Shown: positions 18,247 to 27,640 of the stretch, piece after piece
How the letters are laid out: the number at the start of each line of letters is the position of its first letter
How positions within the stretch are numbered: position 1 is the stretch's first letter
Assembly: GCF_003097315.1 (NCBI RefSeq)
Contig: NZ_QDDL01000001.1
Location: 310,001 to 374,000 of the forward strand
Source: Pelagibaculum spongiae
Lineage (GTDB): Bacteria; Pseudomonadota; Gammaproteobacteria; Enterobacterales; Pelagibaculaceae
Length of the DNA stretch: 64,000 nt
Reading direction: 5' to 3'
Program-made: the position numbers and the translations under genes
Notes under the pieces: generated by a model
Databases searched by the model: none
The model's input: only the letters and a program-made list of their open reading frames with translations
What the model was told of the DNA's origin: nothing

Positions 18247-18328
18247 TTAACATCCCTGGCGAGAATGACCACAGCAACCAATTAACCTCGGCACTTTTTG
18301 CATACCAAAAATTAATTCCTGTGATTTA

Positions 18329-19666
18329 TTACCCCAGCTGATCCATGGCGCTCCACAAGCGTTTACCTTGTTTGGCCGCCTCGGCATAAATGTCACTAAC
18401 ATCGAATGGAAATTCGCTGTTTTCCAGTACCACCTTGCCATCAACAATTACCGTGCGAACACCGCTTGAATTCATACCAAATGCCATGTGGCCCGGCAGA
18501 TTATCTGCCACCAATGGCGTTGGCGTGGTGTAGTCATAAATTAGAATATCGGCCTTGTAACCTGGTTCAATTTTGCCGAACTGGGCGTCAAAGTTGCGTT
18601 CCAGCAATTGATTACCGTTATTGAGGAATTTCAAGAAACTATCTGGCCACATAGAACCTTTGGCATCACGGTGCTTAAAGAAAGCCATTTTCAGTTCTTC
18701 AAACATATCGGCACCAATACCATCAGTGCCCAGCGCCAAGTTGCGGTATTGGCCCAGCTTGTGGTTATAGCCAACACCATTGTTCATATTGGAACGGGCG
18801 TTGTGTACTAAAAAGCCATCACGCTGATTTAACAATTCAATGTCGCCATCTTCAAGAAACAGCGCATGACCAATCACACTCTTGTGATTCAGCAAACCAA
18901 ATTTGTCTAAACGCGCCAATGGCTCCATGCCATACATATGACGACTATGGGAAACGTCGTATTTATCTTCAGCAACATGAATATGAATGCCACGACCGGT
19001 TTGTTTAACGGCTTGGCCCATTAATTCCAAACCCGCATCGGCAACGGTAAATGGCGCATGGGCACCAATATGCGCTTCTACCAGATAAGACTGGTCTTTT
19101 TGGCTATCAATCAAATTAGCGAAGTTAACGTTTTCTTCAACGCCGCGCTCTAGTTCACGCAGACCGCCGTTACGATCTGTTGTTTCATAGCAGGTCATGC
19201 CACGTAACCCGGCTTTAATAAAACCGTCGCGTAAAACACTCAGCGAGCCTTCAATAAAATTAGGTGAAGCATGGTGATCAATCACCGAAGTACAACCCGA
19301 TTTAATTGCTTCTAATGAGCAGATTAAACCTGAGTAATAAAGTGATTCTTGGTCGAGTGCTCGGTCTAATTTCCACCACAGGTTTTGCAAGGTAGAAACA
19401 AAGTCCGGGCAAGGTTTGATGTCGGCCATAATGCCGCGCGCCAAACCTGAATAAAAATGGTTATGGCTACAAACCATACCCGGCATGACCAGCTTGCCTT
19501 TAGCATCGATGACCTTATCCACCACCATACCGGCAGCGATTTCGATGGAAGATTCCACCTTAACGATTTCGCTACCATCAACCAGGATATCGACACCTTC
19601 CTGAATTTTGGCTGGATCAGATTCACTAGGGAATTGAACCAAGGTTGCATTTTTAATCAGCAACAT
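18329..19666 (-). CDS. ssnA: Putative aminohydrolase SsnA
   Basis: A 445-residue amidohydrolase-superfamily protein that follows E. coli SsnA closely. MPGMVCSHNHFYSGLARG carries the first metal-ligand pair (HxH-like). SGCTSVIDHHASP and IHIHVAEDKYDVSHSRH give further histidines, and LALGTDGIGADMFEE gives the conserved Asp. CPDFVSTLQNLWWKLDRALD is a family hallmark. It belongs to the guanine deaminase/chlorohydrolase-type group and is taken to open or deaminate a purine intermediate. The start at 19666 (MLLIKNATLVQFP) has AAGGA at good spacing and matches E. coli; an ATG at 19684 is in frame. It lies 450 bp downstream of ygfK, so it may be separately transcribed. Confidence 0.92.
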   Translation of the reverse strand: MLLIKNATLVQFPSESDPAKIQEGVDILVDGSEIVKVESSIEIAAGMVVDKVIDAKGKLVMPGMVCSHNHFYSGLARGIMADIKPCPDFVSTLQNLWWKLDRALDQESLYYSGLICSLEAIKSGCTSVIDHHASPNFIEGSLSVLRDGFIKAGLRGMTCYETTDRNGGLRELERGVEENVNFANLIDSQKDQSYLVEAHIGAHAPFTVADAGLELMGQAVKQTGRGIHIHVAEDKYDVSHSRHMYGMEPLARLDKFGLLNHKSVIGHALFLEDGDIELLNQRDGFLVHNARSNMNNGVGYNHKLGQYRNLALGTDGIGADMFEELKMAFFKHRDAKGSMWPDSFLKFLNNGNQLLERNFDAQFGKIEPGYKADILIYDYTTPTPLVADNLPGHMAFGMNSSGVRTVIVDGKVVLENSEFPFDVSDIYAEAAKQGKRLWSAMDQLG

Positions 19667-19697
19667 AATTTTTTCCTTCATCATTCGAAGATGAAAT

Positions 19698-19734
19698 GTA
19701 GGTTTGCTGCGCTTTACGCAAAATCAAACCTACA
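19698..19734. repeat. Short palindromic repeat upstream of ssnA
   Basis: Perfect 10-bp inverted repeat TGTAGGTTTG / CAAACCTACA around an 17-nt centre that is itself partly palindromic (TGCGC/GCGCA-like). The outer arms match the ends of the 86-bp repeats at 18161 and 45682, but the AATCAGACA core is absent. Confidence 0.55.
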
Positions 19735-20069
19735 TCTCTAAATATTTAACACCGCGTATTACAGCTCGGAGTAATTTGCTAGCTCCCGCGTCATCCTCGC
19801 AAGGGCGACCACATGGATGTGGAAGGTAGAGCGACGCATGGAGCCAAAGCCGAAATGGCGGGGGCAGAAAAATTGCGTCCTTGCTTTTTCTGCATTCGTT
19901 ACCTCCGTGTAACTTACCCAGAAACAGGGAAGTTAAACCTGCAACTTCCTACCAACCCCAAACCTTCACCCTCCATGGCTTATGGATTCCGGCGTCCATG
20001 CTCGGAATGACGCGCTGCCTAACAATTAAACTCGGAACCACCAAGCACTCTACAAAGCTCCAAACAAAT
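19735..20069. other. ygfK-ssnA spacer
   Basis: About 330 bp without a gene. It contains ATTCCG (19986-19991) and CGGAAT (20003-20008) in a small palindrome typical of dispersed intergenic repeats. A 15-nt sequence TGGTAGGAAGTTGCA on the minus strand (near 19940) resembles a sigma-54 promoter but has a spacer one base too short. Confidence 0.35.
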
Positions 20070-20110
20070 CGGGCGAGCTCTGTGGTTATAAAAAACCAGT
20101 AGCTCGCCCG
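20070..20110 (-). terminator. Strong inverted repeat after ygfK
   Basis: CGGGCGAGCT (20070-20079) and AGCTCGCCCG (20101-20110) are perfect complements, and the interior (CTGTGGTT / AAACCAG) extends the stem. It follows the ygfK stop by 8 bp. There is no U tract, so it may terminate weakly or protect the mRNA end. Confidence 0.55.
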
Positions 20111-20117
20111 GTATGCG

Positions 20118-23100
20118 TTACAACAAAACTTCATTCAACAAATGGCTGTGATTGCTCATCAGGTAGTTAATAATCCGCAACTCATCACCCAGCTCAACTA
20201 TCGAATCACCCACCAGCAGACCATTTTTATGTCCTAGTTCAAATTCACCCGACTCGACTCGTACCAGCACCTTTTCTCCATCGACCAGGAAGCCGAAGTT
20301 AGTGCTATCACGATAATCTTCCATCAGGCTGAACAGGGTGAATTTCTCTTTGTAAGGACGGCTCATCCAGTTACAGAACTGACCGCAGTTTCCGCATTCG
20401 TTGCAGTAAGCATCGATATGAATAATCTGCAGCGGATCTTTAAACCCTGGGATTGGAAATGCCATATTGGCGCGGTTAGGACAAACATCGACGCACTTGG
20501 AGCAAACGCTATTACATTCCAAACAGCGACTAGCTTCCTGAGCGATAAAGCCTTCATCACCCTCTTCAACCAGTTTCAGTGGGATGGCACCTTTACGATC
20601 AAAGATTTCATCAATTGAAGTCCGTTCTTCACGCTCCAGAACTTCCAACGAAGTACCTTCTCTTTCCAGCGCACAATCCACCGCTTTGCGAGCACAACCA
20701 ATCGCACTGACAATGCTGGATGGGCCGGTAAAGGCATCACCCATCAGGAATACGTTTTCAGCGGCGGTTTCACAGGTTTTGCTGTCAACCACTGGCCAGC
20801 CATCTTCAGCCAGCGCAATGCCTTTAGCTTCCAGAGCAGCGCAATCAGGACGCTCACCAATTGCAGAAATCAAAGTATTGATTTGCAAGGTAACGGTTTT
20901 ATCGGTTTTAACCGGGCGACGGCGGCCTTGCTCATCTGGCTCGCCTAATTCCATTACTCGAGCGACTAACTCACAAGAACCTTCACCGCTCTCCCCTTTT
21001 GAACCAGCGCTCATGGACTCAGGGCTGATTGACTCGGGATTAGTCAGGAAGCAGAAGGTCACACCATCCGCCTTGGCCATTTCATATTCTTCACGGTCGG
21101 CCGGCATTTCTTTTTCGGTACGGCGATAAAGCACCGTTACCTGCTCGACACCTGGCAAACGCAAGGCTGCGCGAGCACTGTCCATTGCCGTATTACCACC
21201 ACCAACCACTGCCACATGAGCACCAAGTTGAAGTGCGGTTTTATCCATATTGAACTGACGCAGGAAGGAAAGTGACTTAATTACCTTGCTGGTATCACCC
21301 TGCGCTCCATCACCAGTCAGGGGAATTGCACTACCTTTTTCAGCACCGGTACCAACAAATACATATTTAAAGCCTTGGGCTTTTAATCCATCAACGGTTA
21401 ATTCCGGGTCACAGCCAAATTCAAAATTCACGCCGTTATCGGCAATAAATTGAATGTCCTGCTCGATTACTTCAGCAGCGATTCTAAATTGCGGAATTAC
21501 ATTTTTAACAATGCCGCCAGCGTTAGCTTCTTTTTCAAACAGGGTAACCGGGAAGCCGCCGCGTGCCATAAATAAAGCAGCCGCCAAACCAGCGGGGCCA
21601 GCACCAATGACTGCACATTTTTCCTGACGAGTAATTTCCGGCTTTTGCCAGCTACCACGAAATTCTTTCCAACCTTTTTCTACCGCGATTTTTTTCATTT
21701 CGCGGATTTTTACTGACCCTTCATAATCCTGACGAGTACAGGCGTACATGCACTGGTGATCACAAATATGCGCTGTAATTGCAGGCAATGCATTGCGGCT
21801 ATAAACCAGTTCCAGCGCCTCACGGTACTTACCGGCGGCCAGCATTTGCATATATTCAGGAATATCTTGCTCAATTGGGCAAGCCTGCTTACAAGGCGCC
21901 ATAGAACAGTCAGTCAGAGGTACTTTTACCGGCTTTTTACGCTGGTTTTCATGCCACTCTTTTTGAGTGTAATCATCAACCAGCGAAGCTTTGGCCAGCG
22001 CTTCTACCGCATCCACATCAACCTTAGTCATGCCCCATGCATCGCTGGTTTCCAAGCGATCTGCACAGTCTTTTAATCGCAGATAACCGCCAGGCTTGAG
22101 CAGGTCGGTCGCCATGGTGATTGGGCGAATGCCGGTATCAAAAATCTCGTTAATATTGCCTTTCCAAGCACCACCGGAATAAGACATTGGCAGCTCACCA
22201 TTAAATTCACGCGCTAACAATGCAGCAACGTTCATAGTTAATGGATAAAGCGCCCGGCCCGACATATACATTTCAGGCCCAGGCAAACGACCTTTATGGT
22301 TAATGCTTGCCAGAGTATTGGTCAATTTAACGCCGAAACGACGGCCATGCTCTTTACCGTTTGCTACCAGTCGATGCAGCATTGGCAAGGCTTGTTCAAT
22401 TTTCAGATCATGCTCAAAGCCTTCAGGATTCAGACCGATATAATCAAAACCACAACCATCTAAAATACCGCGAACGGTTTTAAAGCCCAGTAAGGTCGGG
22501 TTGAGTTTGACGAAGGTATTAATCTTCTTCTCGGTCAACATGTAGTTACAAATTGCTTCGATTTCTGCTGGTGGGCAACCGTGCATGGTCGATAAAGTCA
22601 TCGACTGACTAATGCCCCCAGGAATGCGGCTGGGTAATTCGCGCAAGCGTTGAATACGCTCGGCTTCGCCTTGCAGCCCCATCAATTTGATAAAGTCTTC
22701 ATCATTTACCAGCGCCTGCAACTGAGCTTTGTACACGGCAAACATTGGGTGAGCAGCAGAATCCATCATGTCATCAATGAAGGTCTGCATCCGGTCGGTT
22801 TTAATTCCTTCCAGGTTGTAGCCAACACTCATGTTGAAAATAAATGAGCGCTTGCCATCTGGCTGCGGATCAAATAACTCTTCCAATAAATAAGTTAAAA
22901 ACCAGGCTTTTAAATATTCATCATGCGCCTTGGTTAAGGTAAATTCAGAAGACCATTCGGTATTAAAACATTCGTCTTCTGGATCAATACATGGCTTTTC
23001 AATTTCCAGTTCATCCATTATTTGAACGGTTTTCAGTTCAATAAAACGGCCACCGGTAAGCCATGAAGTTAAAATATTTTGAGTTAACTGGGTATGAGGT

Positions 23101-23279
23101 CCGGCTGCTGGACCGACAGGTGTCTCAGCTCGCTCTTCAAAGACCTTAATATGATGGGCATTCTGCTTGCGGAAAAACTGCTTAGCAGGAATACCAAAAA
23201 TGCTGTTGGTTTGACGATACTCACCCACAATCCGCTCGATCAGCGATTTGAATGGTACGGGTCGCATAATATCAGCCAT
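20118..23279 (-). CDS. ygfK: YgfK, putative selenate reductase / GltD-like Fe-S flavoprotein
   Basis: A 1053-residue homolog of E. coli YgfK. The N-terminal ~430 residues form a dihydropyrimidine-dehydrogenase-like (TIM-barrel) domain with TPVGPAAGPHTQL, WLTGGRFIELKTVQIMDEL and STMHGCPPAEIEAI. Then follow a GltD-like Fe-S helical domain (CSMAPCKQACPIEQDIPEYM and CDHQCMYACTR), an FAD site CAVIGAGPAGLAAALFMARG near residue 556, an NADPH site VAVVGGGNTAMDSARAALR, and a C-terminal ferredoxin-like region with CLECNSVCSKCVDVCP and YCNECGNCGQFCNW. It probably passes NADPH electrons to purine-pathway oxidoreductases. Start 23279 (MADIMRPVPF) fits E. coli and has AGGAGA about 11 bases upstream; the in-frame ATG at 23309 is less likely. 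A sigma-54-like promoter lies 235 bp upstream. Confidence 0.93.
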   Translation of the reverse strand: MADIMRPVPFKSLIERIVGEYRQTNSIFGIPAKQFFRKQNAHHIKVFEERAETPVGPAAGPHTQLTQNILTSWLTGGRFIELKTVQIMDELEIEKPCIDPEDECFNTEWSSEFTLTKAHDEYLKAWFLTYLLEELFDPQPDGKRSFIFNMSVGYNLEGIKTDRMQTFIDDMMDSAAHPMFAVYKAQLQALVNDEDFIKLMGLQGEAERIQRLRELPSRIPGGISQSMTLSTMHGCPPAEIEAICNYMLTEKKINTFVKLNPTLLGFKTVRGILDGCGFDYIGLNPEGFEHDLKIEQALPMLHRLVANGKEHGRRFGVKLTNTLASINHKGRLPGPEMYMSGRALYPLTMNVAALLAREFNGELPMSYSGGAWKGNINEIFDTGIRPITMATDLLKPGGYLRLKDCADRLETSDAWGMTKVDVDAVEALAKASLVDDYTQKEWHENQRKKPVKVPLTDCSMAPCKQACPIEQDIPEYMQMLAAGKYREALELVYSRNALPAITAHICDHQCMYACTRQDYEGSVKIREMKKIAVEKGWKEFRGSWQKPEITRQEKCAVIGAGPAGLAAALFMARGGFPVTLFEKEANAGGIVKNVIPQFRIAAEVIEQDIQFIADNGVNFEFGCDPELTVDGLKAQGFKYVFVGTGAEKGSAIPLTGDGAQGDTSKVIKSLSFLRQFNMDKTALQLGAHVAVVGGGNTAMDSARAALRLPGVEQVTVLYRRTEKEMPADREEYEMAKADGVTFCFLTNPESISPESMSAGSKGESGEGSCELVARVMELGEPDEQGRRRPVKTDKTVTLQINTLISAIGERPDCAALEAKGIALAEDGWPVVDSKTCETAAENVFLMGDAFTGPSSIVSAIGCARKAVDCALEREGTSLEVLEREERTSIDEIFDRKGAIPLKLVEEGDEGFIAQEASRCLECNSVCSKCVDVCPNRANMAFPIPGFKDPLQIIHIDAYCNECGNCGQFCNWMSRPYKEKFTLFSLMEDYRDSTNFGFLVDGEKVLVRVESGEFELGHKNGLLVGDSIVELGDELRIINYLMSNHSHLLNEVLL

Positions 23280-23513
23280 AAAACTTGCCCTCTCCTGACC
23301 AGCCATCATCTGAGTAATTCTGATGTACCAGTACTTTTAATGCTGGTTACTTATACCCGTCATATTCGAAGACACAGCGGCATTGCCTACCTGCAACTCC
23401 AATTATTTCGTGTATATAAAAAAGCATCTAAAAAAATAATGAGAAAAACGCTTGCTGAAATGGCTTTTGACCAGCGGCCAAGTCAGCACCTGCAAATGTA
23501 TTGCTGAGTTTTT

Positions 23514-23529
23514 TGCATCATTCGTACCA
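23514..23529 (-). promoter_or_regulatory. Candidate sigma-54 promoter of ygfK
   Basis: Minus strand TGGTACGAATGATGCA. GG and GC doublets are in exact spacing; there is one -24 mismatch (T for C) and one -12 mismatch (A for T). It nearly equals the arcC candidate (TGGTATGGATGATGCA). A TCAGACC sequence lies about 20 bp further upstream. Confidence 0.55.
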
Positions 23530-23756
23530 GTCTTGAGTCAATCAATGGTCAGACCGATCACTAGCATCAACAGAAATGATATGAGTCAAATTTACGCAAG
23601 CCGGTCATGCCAAATTAAAAACTTTATCGACCGATAAGAATTAGGTTTTGATTGATTTAGTCGCTTATTGATATGCATTCTCACTACCAAGCCAATCAAC
23701 CGCCTACATCTATATAGGCAGCGACAAAAGCGCGGGGGTTTTATCAAGCTGGTAAT

Positions 23757-23816
23757 GAGGGTGGTCGGGGGAAACTGGGAGAGGATCAGAATGAGAGGGT
23801 GGGAGGTGGATGGGTA
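23757..23816 (+). other. G-rich purine tract with quadruplex potential
   Basis: Within AT-rich DNA, this 60-bp stretch is almost all purine on the plus strand and has at least six runs of three or more G (GGG, GGGGG, GGG, GGG, GGG, GGG). The remainder of 23530-24109 shows no gene that I would defend. Confidence 0.45.
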
Positions 23817-24109
23817 GACGCCAAGCAAAAGCAAACTGTTATTACGACATGCTCATATTTACAATTTTTTTATAGTGCAAAGTAGAGACCCAAACGATTT
23901 CGCTGATATATTTGACTAAATTTATCACAAACAATAATTTCAACACCTAATCATCGTAATAAGTATTCCCTCCTCCCCTCCAGAAAATTTGATGCAAGTC
24001 ATTAATTTGTGCTTCCCCACCAAGAAAAACCTCGCCACTTAAAAATATCATTGACTAAAACAATAGCTATCGTAATCTTCCATATACTATTTAATTGCAA
24101 TCTAAAATC

Positions 24110-24277
24110 ATGAATATAAGAATCAAACTTGGCTTAGCACTAGTTTTAATTTCATCTGTAGCATCAGCAAGCGTTCTGATGTCTCAATGGACAGAAGGCA
24201 CAAATCGATATTGTAAATATAGCGATGGAAGCGTCATAAAAATCAACTATGGGTCTACTTGCTTAAGCACAAATTAG
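24110..24277 (+). CDS. Small secreted protein, unknown
   Basis: A 55-residue product: basic MNIRIK, a hydrophobic core LGLALVLISSVASAS ending in a signal peptidase-type ASA, then a short mature part with two cysteines (YCKYSDGSVIK and STCLSTN) that could form a disulphide. The ATG at 24110 is preferred over an in-frame TTG at 24095; the ribosome-binding site is weak. No family recognised. Confidence 0.45.
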   Translation: MNIRIKLGLALVLISSVASASVLMSQWTEGTNRYCKYSDGSVIKINYGSTCLSTN

Positions 24278-24370
24278 CAGCCCCCACACTATCAAATAAA
24301 TAAGGCCTTTATTCAACAGATCATGTTACTTAGATCACTGCCACTCCATTGACATATAGGAAAAATAGCA

Positions 24371-24766
24371 ATGTTAAAGCTTATTGTTTTTTTTGTTGCG
24401 TGCTGGTTTATTTACAACATAATGAAAGGAATATCTACAAGTCGCAGCCAAGAAATTGGAAAGGAGGCAAGGCATATTGCAATCTCTGAATTTAGCGTTC
24501 CAGTTGCGTACTATAATAATGCCATCCTCAATCATATAGAACATGTAAAGAAAGCAGCTTTATTTTTAAAGGAACAAGATGATAAATTTAGAAATTTAAG
24601 CTGGCCAAGACTGATCGCATGGACCATTTATGGTGCATATCGCGACGATTGTGAACAGTATCGATATGGTAATCCAATCTCTCAAAATAAATTTGAAGAC
24701 TTGAATATCACTTCTCAGATAATTTCCTCTGAATTACAAAGGGCGCATCTCGCAACCACTCTATGA
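24371..24766 (+). CDS. Small membrane-anchored protein, unknown
   Basis: A 131-residue protein. The first 20 residues (MLKLIVFFVACWFIYNIMKG) form one membrane anchor. The rest is a soluble, mostly helical domain with HIEHVKKAALFLKEQD and LSWPRLIAWTIYGAYRDDC. AGGAAAA precedes the ATG at suitable spacing. It lies 93 bp after the small secreted gene and before a decayed transposon copy. No family recognised. Confidence 0.5.
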   Translation: MLKLIVFFVACWFIYNIMKGISTSRSQEIGKEARHIAISEFSVPVAYYNNAILNHIEHVKKAALFLKEQDDKFRNLSWPRLIAWTIYGAYRDDCEQYRYGNPISQNKFEDLNITSQIISSELQRAHLATTL

Positions 24767-24930
24767 ACGTCATCGCCACCCATCATTCAATTTATTCCTG
24801 CCCAAAAACATTCAATTTCTCATGCGGTTGTCATTGACTCAATCTTTGACAACCGTTGATATTTGCAGGAACGGCACTTGTAAAAGTTGTCTTTTTAACA
24901 TCATGCCATCTCCCAGAGCTATAAAAACAT

Positions 24931-25341
24931 GCCAGGCATAATTCAAGTTATGCCTGTACCACCCCATTGATTCTTTTCATTTCTCACAGCCACTTAACTG
25001 AATTATTGTATTCAGATTCTAATAGCGTAGGTGGTTGTGCTATGTCGGGTCATCAATTTAATTCTGCCTTTTCTGCTCACTCCGAAAGCAATACTGACAC
25101 TATCGAAATTGCTCGAGTTGGGCCACGCCGTGCAGGGATGAACACCAAGCATTGTCATTGGTTTCACTGCGTCAGCAGGGTATGTCGTAAAGCGTGGTTG
25201 TGTGGCATTGACCCGGATACTGGCGAGAACTTCGAGCACCGTCGTGACTGGATAATAAAACGCTTGGCATTATTAGCCGATGCATTTTCAATTGAAATTG
25301 CCAGTTATGCATGGTTGATATTAAAGAGCAGAGTAATCACT
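24931..25341 (+). mobile_element. Decayed Y1 (IS200-like/REP-associated) transposon, copy 1
   Basis: The element starts with a hairpin, CAGGCATAA / TTATGCCTG (24933-24956), as at the ends of HUH Y1 elements. From 25042 it encodes the N-terminus of a Y1 transposase: GPRRAGMNTKHCHWFHCVSR, RKAWLCGIDPDTGENFEHRR and FSIEIASYA. After that the frame fails, and SNHF marks the eroded HUH region (SNHYH in the family). Sequence similarity to copy 2 (26036-26440) covers about 410 bp, both flanking the gene at 25366-25944. It is non-functional. Confidence 0.7.
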
Positions 25342-25365
25342 TCGCACTCTAACTGAAAACTACCC

Positions 25366-25944
25366 CTACCTCTTCAGCACAAGCTTGCGCCTTGCTTCAA
25401 AGTGCCCTTGAGAGTAAAAGTCGGCAACGAGTATCATAGTGCGCTGTTTGAATGAAAGGGATATTACAGACTCTCTAATTCGTTTCGAAAACATACCCGA
25501 AGAAGCTTTAACTTTTCGATTCGACTCAATATTTCCTTCAGATAGTTGCAATTGATATAATTGCCCCTTAGTGACTATATACAATTTATCTTTTTTGTTA
25601 CTACCCTTGCCTTGATCAAAAACCTCTAAATTTATCACCAATAAGTCTTTGGAATCACTTGTAATAATTGCTTCAACTTTGTTTTTAGAATTTTTTATGC
25701 GGGGTGATTGATCTGAACCATAGCAGTAAATCTCTTCAAGACTTCCTTGCCACTTTCCCTTCAATTTCTTGGTCAATGTTTGAACTTGCTTTACCTCTGA
25801 AGGCAACAGTTCAATCCCCTGCGAGAGATCGTAATAATCATCATTTAACTGTTTGAAAGCTGGTGAAGCTTCAAAGCAGTCCACCTCCTGAGCAGACACA
25901 GCATGACTGAACATCAGCAGAAAAAGTATAATAACAGCAGGCAC
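25366..25944 (-). CDS. Secreted protein between two transposon remnants, unknown
   Basis: A 192-residue protein with a signal peptide (AVIILFLLMFSHAVSAQE, cleavage likely after SAQ or SA). The mature part has two cysteines (DCFEASPAF and EIYCYGSD), and a lysine-rich beta-type region (LLVINLEVF, KLYIVTKGQLYQLQL, MILVADFYSQG). The only usable start is GTG at 25944, since a stop lies nine codons upstream. It is on the opposite strand to the two flanking transposase remnants. No family recognised. Confidence 0.55.
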   Translation of the reverse strand: MPAVIILFLLMFSHAVSAQEVDCFEASPAFKQLNDDYYDLSQGIELLPSEVKQVQTLTKKLKGKWQGSLEEIYCYGSDQSPRIKNSKNKVEAIITSDSKDLLVINLEVFDQGKGSNKKDKLYIVTKGQLYQLQLSEGNIESNRKVKASSGMFSKRIRESVISLSFKQRTMILVADFYSQGHFEARRKLVLKR

Positions 25945-26035
25945 AAGAGCACCATAATGGCTGGGTTAGATTGCAAATAGTAACGCAAAACAAACCTTTA
26001 ATAAACGCCATTAGCTTTATAACTAACTAAAATCT

Positions 26036-26715
26036 GCCAGGCATAATTCAAGTTATGCCTGAACCATCCCATTAATTCTTTTCATTTTTCACAGCCACTT
26101 AACTGAATTATTGTATTCAGATTCTAATAGCGTAGGTGGTTGTGCTATGTCGGGTCATCAATTTAATTCTGCCTTTTCTGCTCACTCCAAAGGCAATACC
26201 GTCGAAATTGCTCGAGTTGGGCCACGCCGTGCAGGGATGAACACCAAGCATTGTCATTGGTTTCACTGCGTCAGCAGGGTATGTCGCAAAGCTTGGTTGT
26301 GTGGCATTGACCCGGATACTGGCGAGAACTTCGAGCACCGTCGTGACTGGATAATAAAACGCTTGGCATTATTAGCCGATGCATTTTCAATTGAAATTGC
26401 CAGTTATGCATGATTTATATTAAAGAGCTGAGCAATCACTACCATCTGGTATGAAGTGTCAATCTGGAAAAAGCCAACAGCTGGCAAGGTGATTAAGTAC
26501 TTCATCGCTGGTGCAAAGTGTATAAAGGCCCAGAAATTGTCCAGCGCTATTCAGCTGGCGATAATTTAATGCCATCTGAAGTAAAACATGTCGAAAGTTT
26601 TGTTGAAGAATATCGGGAAAGATTAACTGACATCAGCTGGTTTATGCGCAGATTAAATGAACCTTTAGAAAGACTAGAGCACAATTTGATAAAAAGTTTG
26701 TCAACTAAAGCATAG
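26036..26715 (+). mobile_element. Decayed Y1 (IS200-like/REP-associated) transposon, copy 2
   Basis: Same left hairpin (26038-26061) and transposase N-terminus as copy 1, with a 6-bp deletion. This copy continues further: LSNHYHLV (HUH motif) is readable near 26429-26452 in another frame, then KVIKYF, and after a frameshift HRWCKVYKGPEIVQRYSAGD and LTDISWFMRRLNEPLERL, which are typical of the middle of this transposase family. At least two frameshifts and a short insertion before the HUH motif make it a pseudogene. The C-terminal part is missing after about 26715. Confidence 0.72.
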
Positions 26716-26780
26716 CTACCAAGTCAGTCATATATCAGCCGTTTTATCGCTGGTTAGCAGACAGCTCAATTTGATGTGAT

Positions 26781-26825
26781 GTGCTGTGCTGTGCTGTGCT
26801 GTGCTGTGCTGTGCTGTGCTGTGCT
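26781..26825. repeat. (GTGCT)9 microsatellite
   Basis: Nine perfect tandem copies of the pentamer GTGCT, ending about 90 bp before the start of the next gene. Such tracts vary by slipped-strand mispairing; placed in a leader or promoter it could alter expression of the downstream gene. Confidence 0.95.
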
Positions 26826-26917
26826 ACTCACTCTAGTGAACAACTTCAGAGTTTGCAGATATCTTTTTTACAGCCTCTTTAGCTATACTAAACCCAATGC
26901 TTTCACGGAAGATTTGT

Positions 26918-27640
26918 ATGCCCATTGAGATGACAGATTATAAGAAATATGCCGAAACTTTCGGATGCACTTACCGTAGCGTCTACAAGACTGATATTTT
27001 ACGTCAACAATCTCTACTTACATACCAAAACACCCTCTCAAAAGACGATCTCGTTCAATTCTATGGCCGATCGGGCAAAGGTTACCGCCTCGGATTTTGC
27101 GCTCTTTATATTAACTGTGCTGGCAATGTAGAAGCATATAATAACGCATTAGAAAAAAACCCATCGCTGATGAGTGTAATTTCCAATCAACATGCATATG
27201 AAAGCGCTAGTCAATCTGAATATGAAAACAAAAAAGATCATTATCAAGCTGAAGCAGATAGCTTTCATAAACTGTGGATTGCTCGTCAATCATCTGAAAT
27301 CATAACTATTGGAACTAGCAATACATTTATTGTCCTGCTACAAATATGTGCAAAATACTTAGCCAAAACTGGCTTGGTGGTATTAACACTCTATTACGAG
27401 AAAGATACAGCAATTTCCATTATTCTCAATCATTCTAAGGAAAACGACTTGAGCAGGCTAGCGATGTTCGACCCTTGCAGTGGTCAATATGAAACACCTC
27501 TCAATAAAGAATCAGGAGCTCTTGTTTTGCAACTCATCCAACTTACAAATAATATTTTAACTGGTTATCGTTCATACGGTTCTGTGTTAGCAATTATAGC
27601 CAGCCCTGCAATTAATTACCCATCAAATAAAATCACTTAG
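26918..27640 (+). CDS. Unknown protein, possibly papain-like (YopT/C58-like)
   Basis: A 240-residue protein without signal peptide or membrane segments. GKGYRLGFCALYINCAG resembles the active-site Cys helix of C58 (YopT) cysteine proteases, and LAMFDPCSGQYE resembles their Asp strand (FDPxxGxF). Where the family has GHAI with the catalytic His, this protein has DTAISIILNH, so the His is replaced or displaced. It may be an inactive relative, or the likeness may be accidental. The start at 26918 (MPIEMTDYKKY) has GGAAG upstream; an in-frame ATG at 26897 is possible. The microsatellite lies just upstream. Confidence 0.45.
   Translation: MPIEMTDYKKYAETFGCTYRSVYKTDILRQQSLLTYQNTLSKDDLVQFYGRSGKGYRLGFCALYINCAGNVEAYNNALEKNPSLMSVISNQHAYESASQSEYENKKDHYQAEADSFHKLWIARQSSEIITIGTSNTFIVLLQICAKYLAKTGLVVLTLYYEKDTAISIILNHSKENDLSRLAMFDPCSGQYETPLNKESGALVLQLIQLTNNILTGYRSYGSVLAIIASPAINYPSNKIT

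Noticed and set aside
19930-19960. Sigma-54 promoter for ssnA (TGGTAGGAAGTTGCA on the minus strand)
   Set aside because: The spacer is one base short and the -24 is weak; not counted with the five better sites.
23592-23834. 80-residue minus-strand frame over the G-rich tract
   Set aside because: Composition is driven by the purine tract; no start signal or protein-like pattern.
26781-26825. CRISPR-like repeat
   Set aside because: Pure pentanucleotide tandem array without spacers.
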